Assembly (NCBI RefSeq): GCF_013377785.1
Contig: NZ_JABXWT010000003.1
Coordinates: forward strand, 116,958-180,957
DNA length: 64,000 bases
Source of the DNA: Ruegeria haliotis
GTDB lineage: Bacteria > Pseudomonadota > Alphaproteobacteria > Rhodobacterales > Rhodobacteraceae
Direction: 5' to 3'
The notes under the pieces were generated by a model that saw only the letters and a program-made list of their open reading frames with translations, made no database searches and had not been told where the DNA came from. Position numbers and translations under genes: made by a program. Of the stretch, positions 33,287-43,722 are shown one piece after another; the first letter of the stretch is position 1; each line of letters begins with the position of its first letter.

Positions 33287-34011
33287 TCCCTGCGCCCGAC
33301 CTGACGATCAACGGAACAGCGACCATTGATGGCGTGACCTTATTCGCGCCGTTGACCCTGACCCTGGCGGCGGGGCAATGGACCTGTCTGCTGGGTGGGT
33401 CGGGCGTTGGAAAAACCACCGTTCTGCGACTGATCGCAGGGCTGGAAACAGGCGCCGCTTTTGCCGGAGAGATAACTGCCAGCGACGCGCGGCCAGTCAC
33501 AGAACGCGTCTCTTATATGGCGCAGGACGATCTGCTGTTGCCTTGGGCCACGGTGGCGCAGAACATCACGCTGGGCGCGCGGTTGCGTGGTGAGAAACCC
33601 GACCTTGGCCGCCGCGACCGTTTGATCGAACGGATGCGGTTGCAGGATCACATAGCCAAAAAGCCATCGGAACTCTCTGGCGGGCAGCGTCAGCGCGTGG
33701 CACTGGCCCGCACGCTGATGGAGGACCGGCCCATCGTGTTGCTGGACGAACCTTTTTCCGCCCTCGACGCGCGCACCCGCGCCGACATGCAGGATCTGGC
33801 AGCTGAGGCGTTGCAGGGCCGCACTGTCCTGCTGGTCACGCATGATCCGGGCGAGGCTGCACGTCTGGGTCAGTCCATCATGGTCATGACGCAACATGGT
33901 TTGATGTCCTGCCAGTCACCTCATGCCTCGGCACCGCGCAGGGTGGATGATCTTGAGACGCTGGAAACACAGGGTGCGTTGTTGCGTTTGCTGCGGGACG
34001 AAGCGGCATGA
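33283..34011 (+). CDS. thiZ: ABC transporter ATPase ThiZ
   Basis: Energises import of the pyrimidine precursor. Nucleotide-binding domain of 242 residues: Walker A LGGSGVGKTTVLR, signature LSGGQRQRVALAR, Walker B VLLDEPFSALDA, switch His in LLVTHDPGEA. The ATG at 33283 overlaps the tenA stop; a longer in-frame ORF from 33220 sits within tenA and is rejected. Similar to the taurine/nitrate-type ATPase group. Stop overlaps thiX start. Confidence 0.93.
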   Translation: MIPAPDLTINGTATIDGVTLFAPLTLTLAAGQWTCLLGGSGVGKTTVLRLIAGLETGAAFAGEITASDARPVTERVSYMAQDDLLLPWATVAQNITLGARLRGEKPDLGRRDRLIERMRLQDHIAKKPSELSGGQRQRVALARTLMEDRPIVLLDEPFSALDARTRADMQDLAAEALQGRTVLLVTHDPGEAARLGQSIMVMTQHGLMSCQSPHASAPRRVDDLETLETQGALLRLLRDEAA

Positions 34012-34742
34012 AGTACCTCTCGGCCCTTACAGCGACGGTGTTCGCGATTGCCATTTGGCAGACAATCGTAAGCTTGACCGGATTGCCGAAGTTCATCCTG
34101 CCGGGGCCTGCTTTGGTGGCCGAAACCTGGTGGCAGAACCGCTGGTTGATAGCGGAACATACATGGATCACCGGCATCGAAGTTGTGATCGGTTTGGCCT
34201 GTGGCACCGTGCTGGGTGTGCTCACCGCATTGCAGCTTGCCAGTTCACGCGTTGCGCGGGTGTTGGTGCAGCCGATGCTGGTCTTCACTCAGGCGCTGCC
34301 GGTCTTTGCGCTGGCACCGCTGCTGACCCTGTGGCTGGGATATGGGTTGTGGTCCAAAGTGGCCATGGCGGTGCTGATCATCTATTTCCCGATCACGTCG
34401 TCCTTTTTTGACGGGTTGATGCGGACGCCGCCCGGTTATCTGGATCTGGCCCGTACCATGCAAGCCAGCCCGCGTGCGATTTTGTGGCATATCCGTATCC
34501 CTGCGGCGCTGCCATCGCTTGCATCGGGGATGCGGCTGGCCGCTGTTTATGCGCCCATTGGGGCGGTCATCGGCGAATGGGTGGGCTCGTCGCAGGGCCT
34601 TGGCTATCTGATGTTGTTGGCGAATGGCCGCGCCAAAACGGATCTGATGTTTGCGGCCATGCTGACGTTGGGCGTGTTTTCGATCGTGCTGCACATGATC
34701 ATCCGCCGGGCCACGGCCCGCATGGCAGGTGAGATGCGTTAA
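34008..34742 (+). CDS. thiX: ABC transporter permease ThiX
   Basis: Inner-membrane permease of the pyrimidine-precursor importer; 244 residues and about six membrane helices. The ATPase-contact loop EAA appears as ARTMQASPRAILWHIRIPAALP. Belongs to the SsuC/TauC type. Last gene of the ten-gene thi operon; radC begins 35 bp later and may be read through, as no terminator is visible between them. Confidence 0.92.
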   Translation: MKYLSALTATVFAIAIWQTIVSLTGLPKFILPGPALVAETWWQNRWLIAEHTWITGIEVVIGLACGTVLGVLTALQLASSRVARVLVQPMLVFTQALPVFALAPLLTLWLGYGLWSKVAMAVLIIYFPITSSFFDGLMRTPPGYLDLARTMQASPRAILWHIRIPAALPSLASGMRLAAVYAPIGAVIGEWVGSSQGLGYLMLLANGRAKTDLMFAAMLTLGVFSIVLHMIIRRATARMAGEMR

Positions 34743-34777
34743 CCATTCAGAAACCGTTTCTGCGCCAATCTGAGCGC

Positions 34778-35533
34778 ATGACTCAGGATGCCTTTGCCGA
34801 AGCCCCGATGCTGTTTGAAACCGACGAAGCGCAGGTCGTACCGCTGCCGTCGGGTCGGTTGCCATCTTATATCAAGGACCACCGCAAACGCCTGCGTGAA
34901 CGGTTCATATCAGGCGGATCAGCTGCGATGCCGGATTATGAGCTGTTGGAGCTGGTCCTGTTCCGATCCATCCCCCGGCAGGACGTGAAGCCACTGGCGC
35001 GTCGATTGATGGATACGTTTGGGGATTTCAACCGCGTCCTGACCGCGCCTGAAGAACGCTTGCGTCAGATCAAAGGCGTCGGTGATACGGTCATAACCGA
35101 TCTGAAGATCCTCGAGGCCTGCGCCCACCGCATGGCGCGCGCGCGCGTTATGCAGCGCCATGTCATCACGGGATGGGATGCGCTGCTGGACTACTGCCAC
35201 ACCACTATGGCCCATCGCGAGACCGAACAATTCCGGGTGTTCTACCTGGACCGCAAGAACGTCCTGATCGCAGATGAGGAACAGGCCAAAGGCACTGTGG
35301 ATCATGTTCCTGTCTATCCGCGTGAGGTTGCCAAACGGGCGCTGGAACTGAATGCTTCGGCGCTGATCCTGGTGCACAACCACCCCTCTGGCGATCCGAC
35401 GCCCTCGCAATCGGATATCGACATGACCACCCGCATTCAGGATGCCTGCACCGCGCTGGGATTGACCCTGCACGATCATCTGATCATCGGAAAATCGACC
35501 GAGTTGAGCTTTCGGTCCGGGGGGTATCTGTAA
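34778..35533 (+). CDS. radC: RadC family JAB-domain protein
   Basis: Name is historic: a role in DNA repair is doubtful. 251 residues with an N-terminal helix-hairpin-helix part (KPLARRLMDTF... RQIKGVGDTV) and a C-terminal JAB/MPN metalloprotease-like domain. The metal motif is VHNHPSGDPTPSQSD near residue 205 with the upstream Glu in RETEQFRVFYLD. Convergent with the OmpA-fusion gene, only 3 bp from its stop. Reaction unknown. Confidence 0.95.
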   Translation: MTQDAFAEAPMLFETDEAQVVPLPSGRLPSYIKDHRKRLRERFISGGSAAMPDYELLELVLFRSIPRQDVKPLARRLMDTFGDFNRVLTAPEERLRQIKGVGDTVITDLKILEACAHRMARARVMQRHVITGWDALLDYCHTTMAHRETEQFRVFYLDRKNVLIADEEQAKGTVDHVPVYPREVAKRALELNASALILVHNHPSGDPTPSQSDIDMTTRIQDACTALGLTLHDHLIIGKSTELSFRSGGYL

Positions 35534-35536
35534 CCG

Positions 35537-37093
35537 CTACTGCAGCCAGATTTCGACCCGGCGATTGACCTTGCGGCCCCACTCGGTGTCGTCGCAGGCC
35601 ATGGGCATTGCTTCGCCAAACCCGTCTACCGCGATTTCAACGCTATCAGGGATGGCGGTCTCAACCGCTGCCAGCACTGCGTTGCGCACGGTCTGCGCCC
35701 GCCTCAGGGCGATCCGGGCGTTGGCCGCTGCGGCCCCGTCGCCGTCACTAAAGCCCACAAAGACCAGCTTGTGCGCCTCCAACGTTCCCGCCTCAAGCGC
35801 TTGCGCCAGTTGCACGATGTTCGAACGGGATTGCGCATCCGGTCGGGACGAGCCGGTTTCAAAGCGAACTGACAAAGACAACCGTGACATCGGCCGCAGC
35901 GTTTCCAGCATGCGCTGTAATTCTTCCAGGCCAACTTCGGCCCCCCCAGCTACGATGGCATTGGCCAGGCGATCACCCTGAAGCCCGATCTGCATGGTCT
36001 CGGGCGACTGGTCTACAAACCCCGCCTGCCGGATGGCCATTTGGGCGTCCGAACTTTGACTATAGGCCAGAAATTTTCGTGCGACCCGCGGCAGTCTGCG
36101 CTCGGGCAGGTATAGGAACATGGGTGAGGTCAGCGGGTAGTCTTCGGTCTTGATCGATTGACGTGTCGCGGCCAAGGCATGTCCGCACCCTCCTGACAAA
36201 GGTAGCGCACGGGCGGCATCAGACGCGGCCTGACTGGCGATGCCGATCGCAAACGGATCATCGGCAACCGCACGGACCAGATCACTGTTGCGGGAATGGC
36301 GGATGGCCGTATTTGCCATTTCCACGCCTGCAGTGTTCAAAAGCTGATCCTCGACCGCTTGTGCAAGGCCTGATCCCGCATCCGGCATATGCAGTGAGAG
36401 GGGGGCGTTCGGCCCGCCCAGATCGGACCAGTTGGCAATCTCACCGGACAAAACCCGCGCCAGATCGGTGGGCGAGATCTGACGCACCATGTTGTCCGCC
36501 GCCACAACCGGCACCATGGCGTCCAGCGCCACGACTCGCGATCGTCGAGCCAAAGTCAGATCCCCAAGACCTGCCGCCTCGGCAGCATCGCGTTCGCTCT
36601 CACGGATTTCGCGCAGGGCCATGACAATGTCGGCGCTGTTATTGATCAGATCGGCAAAACCCTGATCCGTGTTGCCGACATGAAAAAACAAGCGTGCCAA
36701 TGGCGCTTTGCGACCGGACTGGTGGAGTTCGTAGACAAATGTGCTTGGATCGACACGCGCAGGTGTTGCCGTCAGGCCCTCTTGCTGGGCAAACCCGATG
36801 ATCAGGGCGGGCAGGACCGTCTCGGCCATCACCGACGCGCCGGAAAACCGGATCTCGGCCACGAAATCAGTCAGGTTGGGACAGGCTGGCCCGTCGCAGG
36901 TGACGCCCGACCCATCCACCGTCAGCTCGCCGAATTGCGTTTCAACCCTGTAGAATTCGCCATCGAATCCCAACAGGTTGCCCATCACCTCGACCTTGCC
37001 GTCATGCGAGGTGAGCGTGATGTCCTGTGCCGCAGCGCCAGCCACGAGTGTCACTGAAAACAGTGCAGCCGTCGCTACACGGAGAAATATCAT
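35537..37093 (-). CDS. Exported PstS-like phosphate-binding domain fused to OmpA domain
   Basis: 518 residues with a signal peptide (cleavage after LVAGAAA). The middle, about residues 80-365, looks like a type 2 periplasmic binding protein of the phosphate/PstS group: IRFSGASVMAETVLPALI, VALDAMVPVVA, LARVLSGEIANWSDLGG and MFLYLPE are at the usual places. The C-terminal part (about 400-518) is an OmpA/MotB peptidoglycan-binding domain: VRFETGSSRPD, VFVGFSDGDG, ALRRAQTVRNAV, VDGFGEAMPMACDDTEWGRKVNRRVEIWLQ. So a ligand-binding domain would be held at the cell wall. The ligand and role are unknown. 24 bp after the stop of an exported protein gene and likely in one operon with it. Confidence 0.88.
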   Translation of the reverse strand: MIFLRVATAALFSVTLVAGAAAQDITLTSHDGKVEVMGNLLGFDGEFYRVETQFGELTVDGSGVTCDGPACPNLTDFVAEIRFSGASVMAETVLPALIIGFAQQEGLTATPARVDPSTFVYELHQSGRKAPLARLFFHVGNTDQGFADLINNSADIVMALREIRESERDAAEAAGLGDLTLARRSRVVALDAMVPVVAADNMVRQISPTDLARVLSGEIANWSDLGGPNAPLSLHMPDAGSGLAQAVEDQLLNTAGVEMANTAIRHSRNSDLVRAVADDPFAIGIASQAASDAARALPLSGGCGHALAATRQSIKTEDYPLTSPMFLYLPERRLPRVARKFLAYSQSSDAQMAIRQAGFVDQSPETMQIGLQGDRLANAIVAGGAEVGLEELQRMLETLRPMSRLSLSVRFETGSSRPDAQSRSNIVQLAQALEAGTLEAHKLVFVGFSDGDGAAAANARIALRRAQTVRNAVLAAVETAIPDSVEIAVDGFGEAMPMACDDTEWGRKVNRRVEIWLQ

Positions 37094-37117
37094 AAGAGAG
37101 TCGAGCCTGCCTGCGGA

Positions 37118-38047
37118 TTACTTTGCCGCGATTGTCAGGTCTTGGAGCAGATTATTCAACACCAGAAACTCACCGGCCTGCGAACAGTCTGGCAAAGTCA
37201 CTGACAATTCGTGCGAGCGCAGCCGCTGATCCGCGCGCAGCTCAAGCGATTGCACGCTCAGGTCACGTCCACAATTGGCCTCGGTCACCTCAGCTTCGAC
37301 TGATAAAGCAATCGCGCCAGAGCGGTTGGATTGACCCGTGGGGAAGGAATAAACCTCGACGTTCTGCGCATTGCCCCAACTGGAGCGACCAAGACGCACA
37401 ACGTCACCGGTGCCCTGCGCAGACGTGTTAGACCAGACATGGCCCTGCTCGCCATAGCTGGCACCAAATTCCAGGGCGTGGATCTGCAATCCTGTCTCAC
37501 CCTGCCATTGCAGCGCGACGCGATCATATAGGGCGACATCGGAGATGTGAGTGGTGGCAACGGTTCCTGTCTGATCTTCAAAGGAAATCAGAAAGATCGC
37601 GTATTCCGATAGCGCCGGTATCGTCAGGTTCAGCGTGCCGTTTTTGTCGGTCTTTTCGGAAATGGTCAGGCCGCTGTGATGGATATTGATGCGCTCGTCG
37701 CTATGACAAGGCGCCTTGATGCTCAACCTTGCATTGGCGCCCGCAACGGCCATGGCCCGTGCGTTGATGGTGCAATTTGCCTGTTTTTGAGGGGCGACAG
37801 GGGCAGGTCGCAGCGTACGCGACGTAGAAACCGGCCCGTTCGAGGCTGGTTCAGACGGCGAAGATGAGGTCAGGACAAGACCCTCCAGCCCGGCAAGGAC
37901 CGAAGCCTGATCCGTGACTGATGCCACAGACACACCCTCTTGCGCACCGTTCGGCTGCGCAGCTGTTCCATTTTGCATCAGGTAGCCAATGCCCAAGGCA
38001 CAGGCGACCGTTCCACACATGGTCACGTAGTTTCGTACAACAAACAA
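37118..38047 (-). CDS. Membrane-anchored or exported protein of unknown function
   Basis: About 309 residues; I recognise no family. One N-terminal hydrophobic segment (TMCGTVACALGIGYLM) is followed by a low-complexity Ser/Pro/Thr stretch and then by a beta-rich region (LNLTIPALSEYAIFLISF, VALQWQGETGLQIHALEFG) containing cysteines that could be paired outside the cytoplasm. An anchor plus beta-rich exported domain is the visible plan. Start: TTG at 38047 has GGAGG 5 nt upstream and begins FVVRNYVTMCG; no ATG or GTG nearby has such a site. Lies 24 bp upstream of the PstS-OmpA gene and 101 bp downstream of secA, so the two small exported proteins probably act together. Confidence 0.7.
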   Translation of the reverse strand: MFVVRNYVTMCGTVACALGIGYLMQNGTAAQPNGAQEGVSVASVTDQASVLAGLEGLVLTSSSPSEPASNGPVSTSRTLRPAPVAPQKQANCTINARAMAVAGANARLSIKAPCHSDERINIHHSGLTISEKTDKNGTLNLTIPALSEYAIFLISFEDQTGTVATTHISDVALYDRVALQWQGETGLQIHALEFGASYGEQGHVWSNTSAQGTGDVVRLGRSSWGNAQNVEVYSFPTGQSNRSGAIALSVEAEVTEANCGRDLSVQSLELRADQRLRSHELSVTLPDCSQAGEFLVLNNLLQDLTIAAK

Positions 38048-38148
38048 GACACCCTCCCCAGTTGAAGGAGCGAGTCGCACTCTCGTTAACAATCGCGGCC
38101 AATTTGTGGCCGCGAAACGGAGGGATTGTGTTTGATGTCAGGTTGACG

Positions 38149-40866
<2,718 letters not shown>

Positions 40867-40975
40867 GTTCACTCCAGCGGATCTGTTCTTATCGTTGTTG
40901 CGACAGGCTTGCCCACCTTGCGCGCAGCCCATAGATACGGGGGGTGAAAGGTGGCCCTGTCCAAGGCTTCAAAGC

Positions 40976-41004
40976 GATGTAAGCGGCAGGTCCCAGAGTG
41001 TCAA
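40976..41004 (-). promoter_or_regulatory. Sigma-70 promoter for secA
   Basis: On the minus strand TTGACA (41004-40999, perfect) and TACATC (40981-40976) are 17 bp apart, with predicted start near 40969 and about 100 nt of leader before secA. Confidence 0.5.
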
Positions 41005-41042
41005 CGCCACGCCCCGTCGCGGCAAAGAAATAGGATGAATCC

Positions 41043-41891
41043 ATGCCCAAAGGCCTCACTTTTCTGCCATCGCTGGCGCTTGCTGCCGTGATGGCGCTGC
41101 CACTGGCCGCGCAAACCCAGCCTGATGCCAGCACGGTTGTCGCCCGCGTCAACGGGGATGAGATCACACTGGGTCACGTCATCGCCACCGCCGCAACGCT
41201 GCCGCCACAGTATCAGCAGGCGGAAGACGATGTGCTGTTTGACTTCATTCTGGAACAGCTCATCCAGCAGCAGTTGCTGGGCCAGCAACAAGATGGCCTT
41301 TCAACCCAGCACGCTTTGACACTGGAAAATGAAACACGTTCGTTGCGGGCAGTACAGACCGTCAGCGCCCTCACCGACAACGTTGTGACGGATGAGGCCG
41401 TTCAGGCCGCCTATGACGCGCAGTACGCCGAATTTGCAGGTGATGACGAATTCGATGCCAGCCACATCCTGGTCGAGACCGAGGAAGAGGCCAAAGCCAT
41501 CAAGGCGCAACTGGATGACGGTGCCGATTTCGCCGAACTGGCGCGTGAGAAATCGACCGGTCCTTCGGGCCCCAATGGCGGCGCGCTTGGCTGGTTCGGC
41601 AAGGGTCAGATGGTGCCCGAGTTCGAAGCAGCCGTTTTCGGGCTGGAAAAAGGCCAGGTCTCAGAGCCGGTGCAAACACAGTTCGGCTGGCATGTCGTCG
41701 CTTTGAACGACAAGCGTAAGACAGAAGCGCCAGAGCTGGATGCCGTGCGGGATGAACTGGCCCAGACCATTCAGCAAGATGCCATTCAGGCGCGCATTGA
41801 CGAGCTGACCCAGCAAGCCCAGATCGAGCGTCCCGCGCTTGAAGGCACCGGACCCGAGGTCGTGCGTCAACTGGACCTGATTCAGGAGTAA
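41043..41891 (+). CDS. Periplasmic peptidylprolyl isomerase, parvulin type
   Basis: Assists folding of exported proteins by isomerising prolyl bonds. Signal peptide at the N-terminus (cut after LPLAAQ or near), helical SurA-like arm, then a parvulin domain at about residues 135-225: ASHILVETEEEAKAI, FAELAREKSTGPSGPNGG, LGWFGKGQMVPEFEAAVF and TQFGWHVVAL. 282 residues. Divergent from secA; argJ begins 5 bp after the stop with its ribosome site in the end of this gene. It resembles PrsA/PpiD-like and the roseobacter 'peptidylprolyl isomerase' set. Confidence 0.93.
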   Translation: MPKGLTFLPSLALAAVMALPLAAQTQPDASTVVARVNGDEITLGHVIATAATLPPQYQQAEDDVLFDFILEQLIQQQLLGQQQDGLSTQHALTLENETRSLRAVQTVSALTDNVVTDEAVQAAYDAQYAEFAGDDEFDASHILVETEEEAKAIKAQLDDGADFAELAREKSTGPSGPNGGALGWFGKGQMVPEFEAAVFGLEKGQVSEPVQTQFGWHVVALNDKRKTEAPELDAVRDELAQTIQQDAIQARIDELTQQAQIERPALEGTGPEVVRQLDLIQE

Positions 41892-41896
41892 GCTTC

Positions 41897-43123
41897 GTGG
41901 CCAAGATCACAAAGGTATCGCCGCTGGCGCCAGCGGCTTTTCCGGATTTGCCCGCTATTGATGGTGTGCGTTTTGCCACGATCGAGGCTGGCGTGCGCTA
42001 TCAGGGTCGGACGGATGTCATGCTGGCGGTGATGGATCCCGGAACGTCGGTGGCGGGTGTCTTTACCTGCTCGGCCACCCGCGCTGCACCGGTTCTGGAT
42101 TGTCAGGACAAGATCGGAGGGCCCAGTGATGGGCCTGCGGCGATCCTGGTGAATTCGGGCAATGCCAATGCCTTTACCGGGCATTACGGCCAGACCTCGG
42201 TGGCTGCGGTGACGCAGGCAGTTGCCACCGCAACCGGTGTGCCGGTAGGGCGGGTCTTTACCTCGTCCACCGGTGTTATCGGCGAGCCGCTGCCGCATGA
42301 TCGCATCGTGTCGCAGCTGGAGGCACTGAAAGCCGGGCTTAGCATGCACGCGCTGGAAGATGCCGCGCAGGCCATCAGGACCACTGACACCTTCCCGAAG
42401 GGCGCAAGTGCGCAGGTCGAGATTGACGGCAAAACAGTCTCTATTTCAGGGATTGCGAAAGGGTCGGGCATGATCGCGCCGGATATGGCGACCATGCTTG
42501 TCTATATCTTCACGGACGCAAAGGTCGAGCAAGCAGCACTGCAGCAGATGCTGGGTGCGCAGACGGATCGGACCTTCAATTGCATCACGGTGGACAGTGA
42601 TACATCGACTTCGGACAGTCTGTTGCTGTGTGCAACGGGCGCGTCGGGCGTGGATGCCACCGGAGACGCTGCCTTTGCAGAGGCGTTGGAAAACGTGATG
42701 CTGAACCTCGCGAAACAGGTGGTGCGCGACGGTGAAGGGGCGACGAAGTTTGTGGAAATCCGTGTCACTGGTGCCGCTTCGGACACAGATGCCAAAGTGC
42801 ATGGGCTGGCTATCGCCAACTCGCCGTTGGTCAAAACTGCCATTGCGGGGGAAGACCCGAACTGGGGCCGTGTGGTCATGGCGATCGGCAAATCTGGCGC
42901 AGCGGCGGATCGTGATCTGCTCAGCATCTCATTTGGCGACATTCTGGTGGCCGAAAAAGGATGGGTCAGTCCTAAGTACCGCGAAGAGGCCGCTGCCGCT
43001 TATATGACAGGTCAGGATCTGGTGATCGCCGTCGATCTTGGTTTGGGCGAAGGCATGTCCACCGTTTGGACCTGCGATCTGACCCATGGCTATATCGAAA
43101 TCAATGCGGATTACCGGTCGTGA
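41897..43123 (+). CDS. argJ: Bifunctional glutamate N-acetyltransferase/amino-acid acetyltransferase
   Basis: Makes N-acetylglutamate and recycles the acetyl group from N-acetylornithine in arginine synthesis. 408 residues. The self-cleavage site is APDMA/TML, with T199 becoming the N-terminal nucleophile of the beta subunit; STGVIGEPLP and KGSGMIAPDM are diagnostic. Start is GTG at 41897 with AGGAG 8 nt upstream, inside the end of the parvulin gene. The stop overlaps mutT as GTGA (43120-43123), so the pair is coupled. This order (parvulin-argJ-mutT) places arginine synthesis next to secA rather than argG. Confidence 0.97.
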   Translation: MAKITKVSPLAPAAFPDLPAIDGVRFATIEAGVRYQGRTDVMLAVMDPGTSVAGVFTCSATRAAPVLDCQDKIGGPSDGPAAILVNSGNANAFTGHYGQTSVAAVTQAVATATGVPVGRVFTSSTGVIGEPLPHDRIVSQLEALKAGLSMHALEDAAQAIRTTDTFPKGASAQVEIDGKTVSISGIAKGSGMIAPDMATMLVYIFTDAKVEQAALQQMLGAQTDRTFNCITVDSDTSTSDSLLLCATGASGVDATGDAAFAEALENVMLNLAKQVVRDGEGATKFVEIRVTGAASDTDAKVHGLAIANSPLVKTAIAGEDPNWGRVVMAIGKSGAAADRDLLSISFGDILVAEKGWVSPKYREEAAAAYMTGQDLVIAVDLGLGEGMSTVWTCDLTHGYIEINADYRS

Positions 43124-43518
43124 AGACGATTCTGGTCTCTGCTGTTGCCCTGATCGATATCGAAGGCCGGGTACTGTTGGCGCAGCGCCCGGAAGGCAAA
43201 TCCATGGCCGGTCTGTGGGAGTTTCCGGGCGGCAAGATTGAACCAGGCGAAACCCCCGAGGCCGCGCTGATCCGCGAGCTGCAGGAAGAGTTGGGGATCG
43301 ACACCTGGGCGTCTTGCCTGGCACCGCTGGCATTCGCCAGCCACAGCTATGATGAGTTTCACTTGTTGATGCCATTGTTTGCCTGCCGCAAATGGGGTGG
43401 CATCCCGCAATCGCAAGAAGGGCAGGCCCTGAAATGGGTGCGCGCTAATGAGCTGCGCAATTATCCCATGCCCGCAGCTGACGTGCCGTTGATTCCGATC
43501 CTGCGCGACTGGCTGTAG
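43120..43518 (+). CDS. mutT: 8-oxo-dGTP diphosphatase MutT
   Basis: Removes oxidised dGTP from the nucleotide pool and so prevents A-to-C mutation. 132 residues with Nudix box GKIEPGETPEAALIREL...EELGI, preceded by GLWEFPGG and followed by PLFACRKW as in E. coli MutT. GTG at 43120 overlaps the argJ stop; an upstream ATG in the same frame (43066) lies inside argJ and is rejected. The 204 bp downstream hold palindromes and the likely promoter for the next operon. Confidence 0.94.
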   Translation: MKTILVSAVALIDIEGRVLLAQRPEGKSMAGLWEFPGGKIEPGETPEAALIRELQEELGIDTWASCLAPLAFASHSYDEFHLLMPLFACRKWGGIPQSQEGQALKWVRANELRNYPMPAADVPLIPILRDWL

Positions 43519-43544
43519 GCGCAAGATTTGTTAACCGTTTGTTA

Positions 43545-43596
43545 TGTACGTTTTGTACAATCACGCCTTTGCGACTGTTACAATTCGTAAGAATTG
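43545..43596 (+). promoter_or_regulatory. Two inverted repeats upstream of the acyl-CoA ligase/LIV-type operon
   Basis: TGTAC-n5-GTACA (43545-43559) and CAATTC-n4-GAATTG (43581-43596) are perfect inverted repeats 21 bp apart. Between and within them lie TTGTAC (43554-43559) and TACAAT (43579-43584), a possible -35/-10 pair with 19-bp spacing. They could be operators for the downstream transport operon. No regulator gene is adjacent. Confidence 0.45.
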
Positions 43597-43722
43597 AGAA
43601 AACATCAGGAAAAAGTTGACGCCGATCTTTCCCCTGCCCCTTATCGGGGCACTGGTGCCCGGGCCCTGTCCCGGACCCACCGTTTCCGGCCCGAGGAGGG
43701 GCTGGATGGGAGGAGATGAGAT

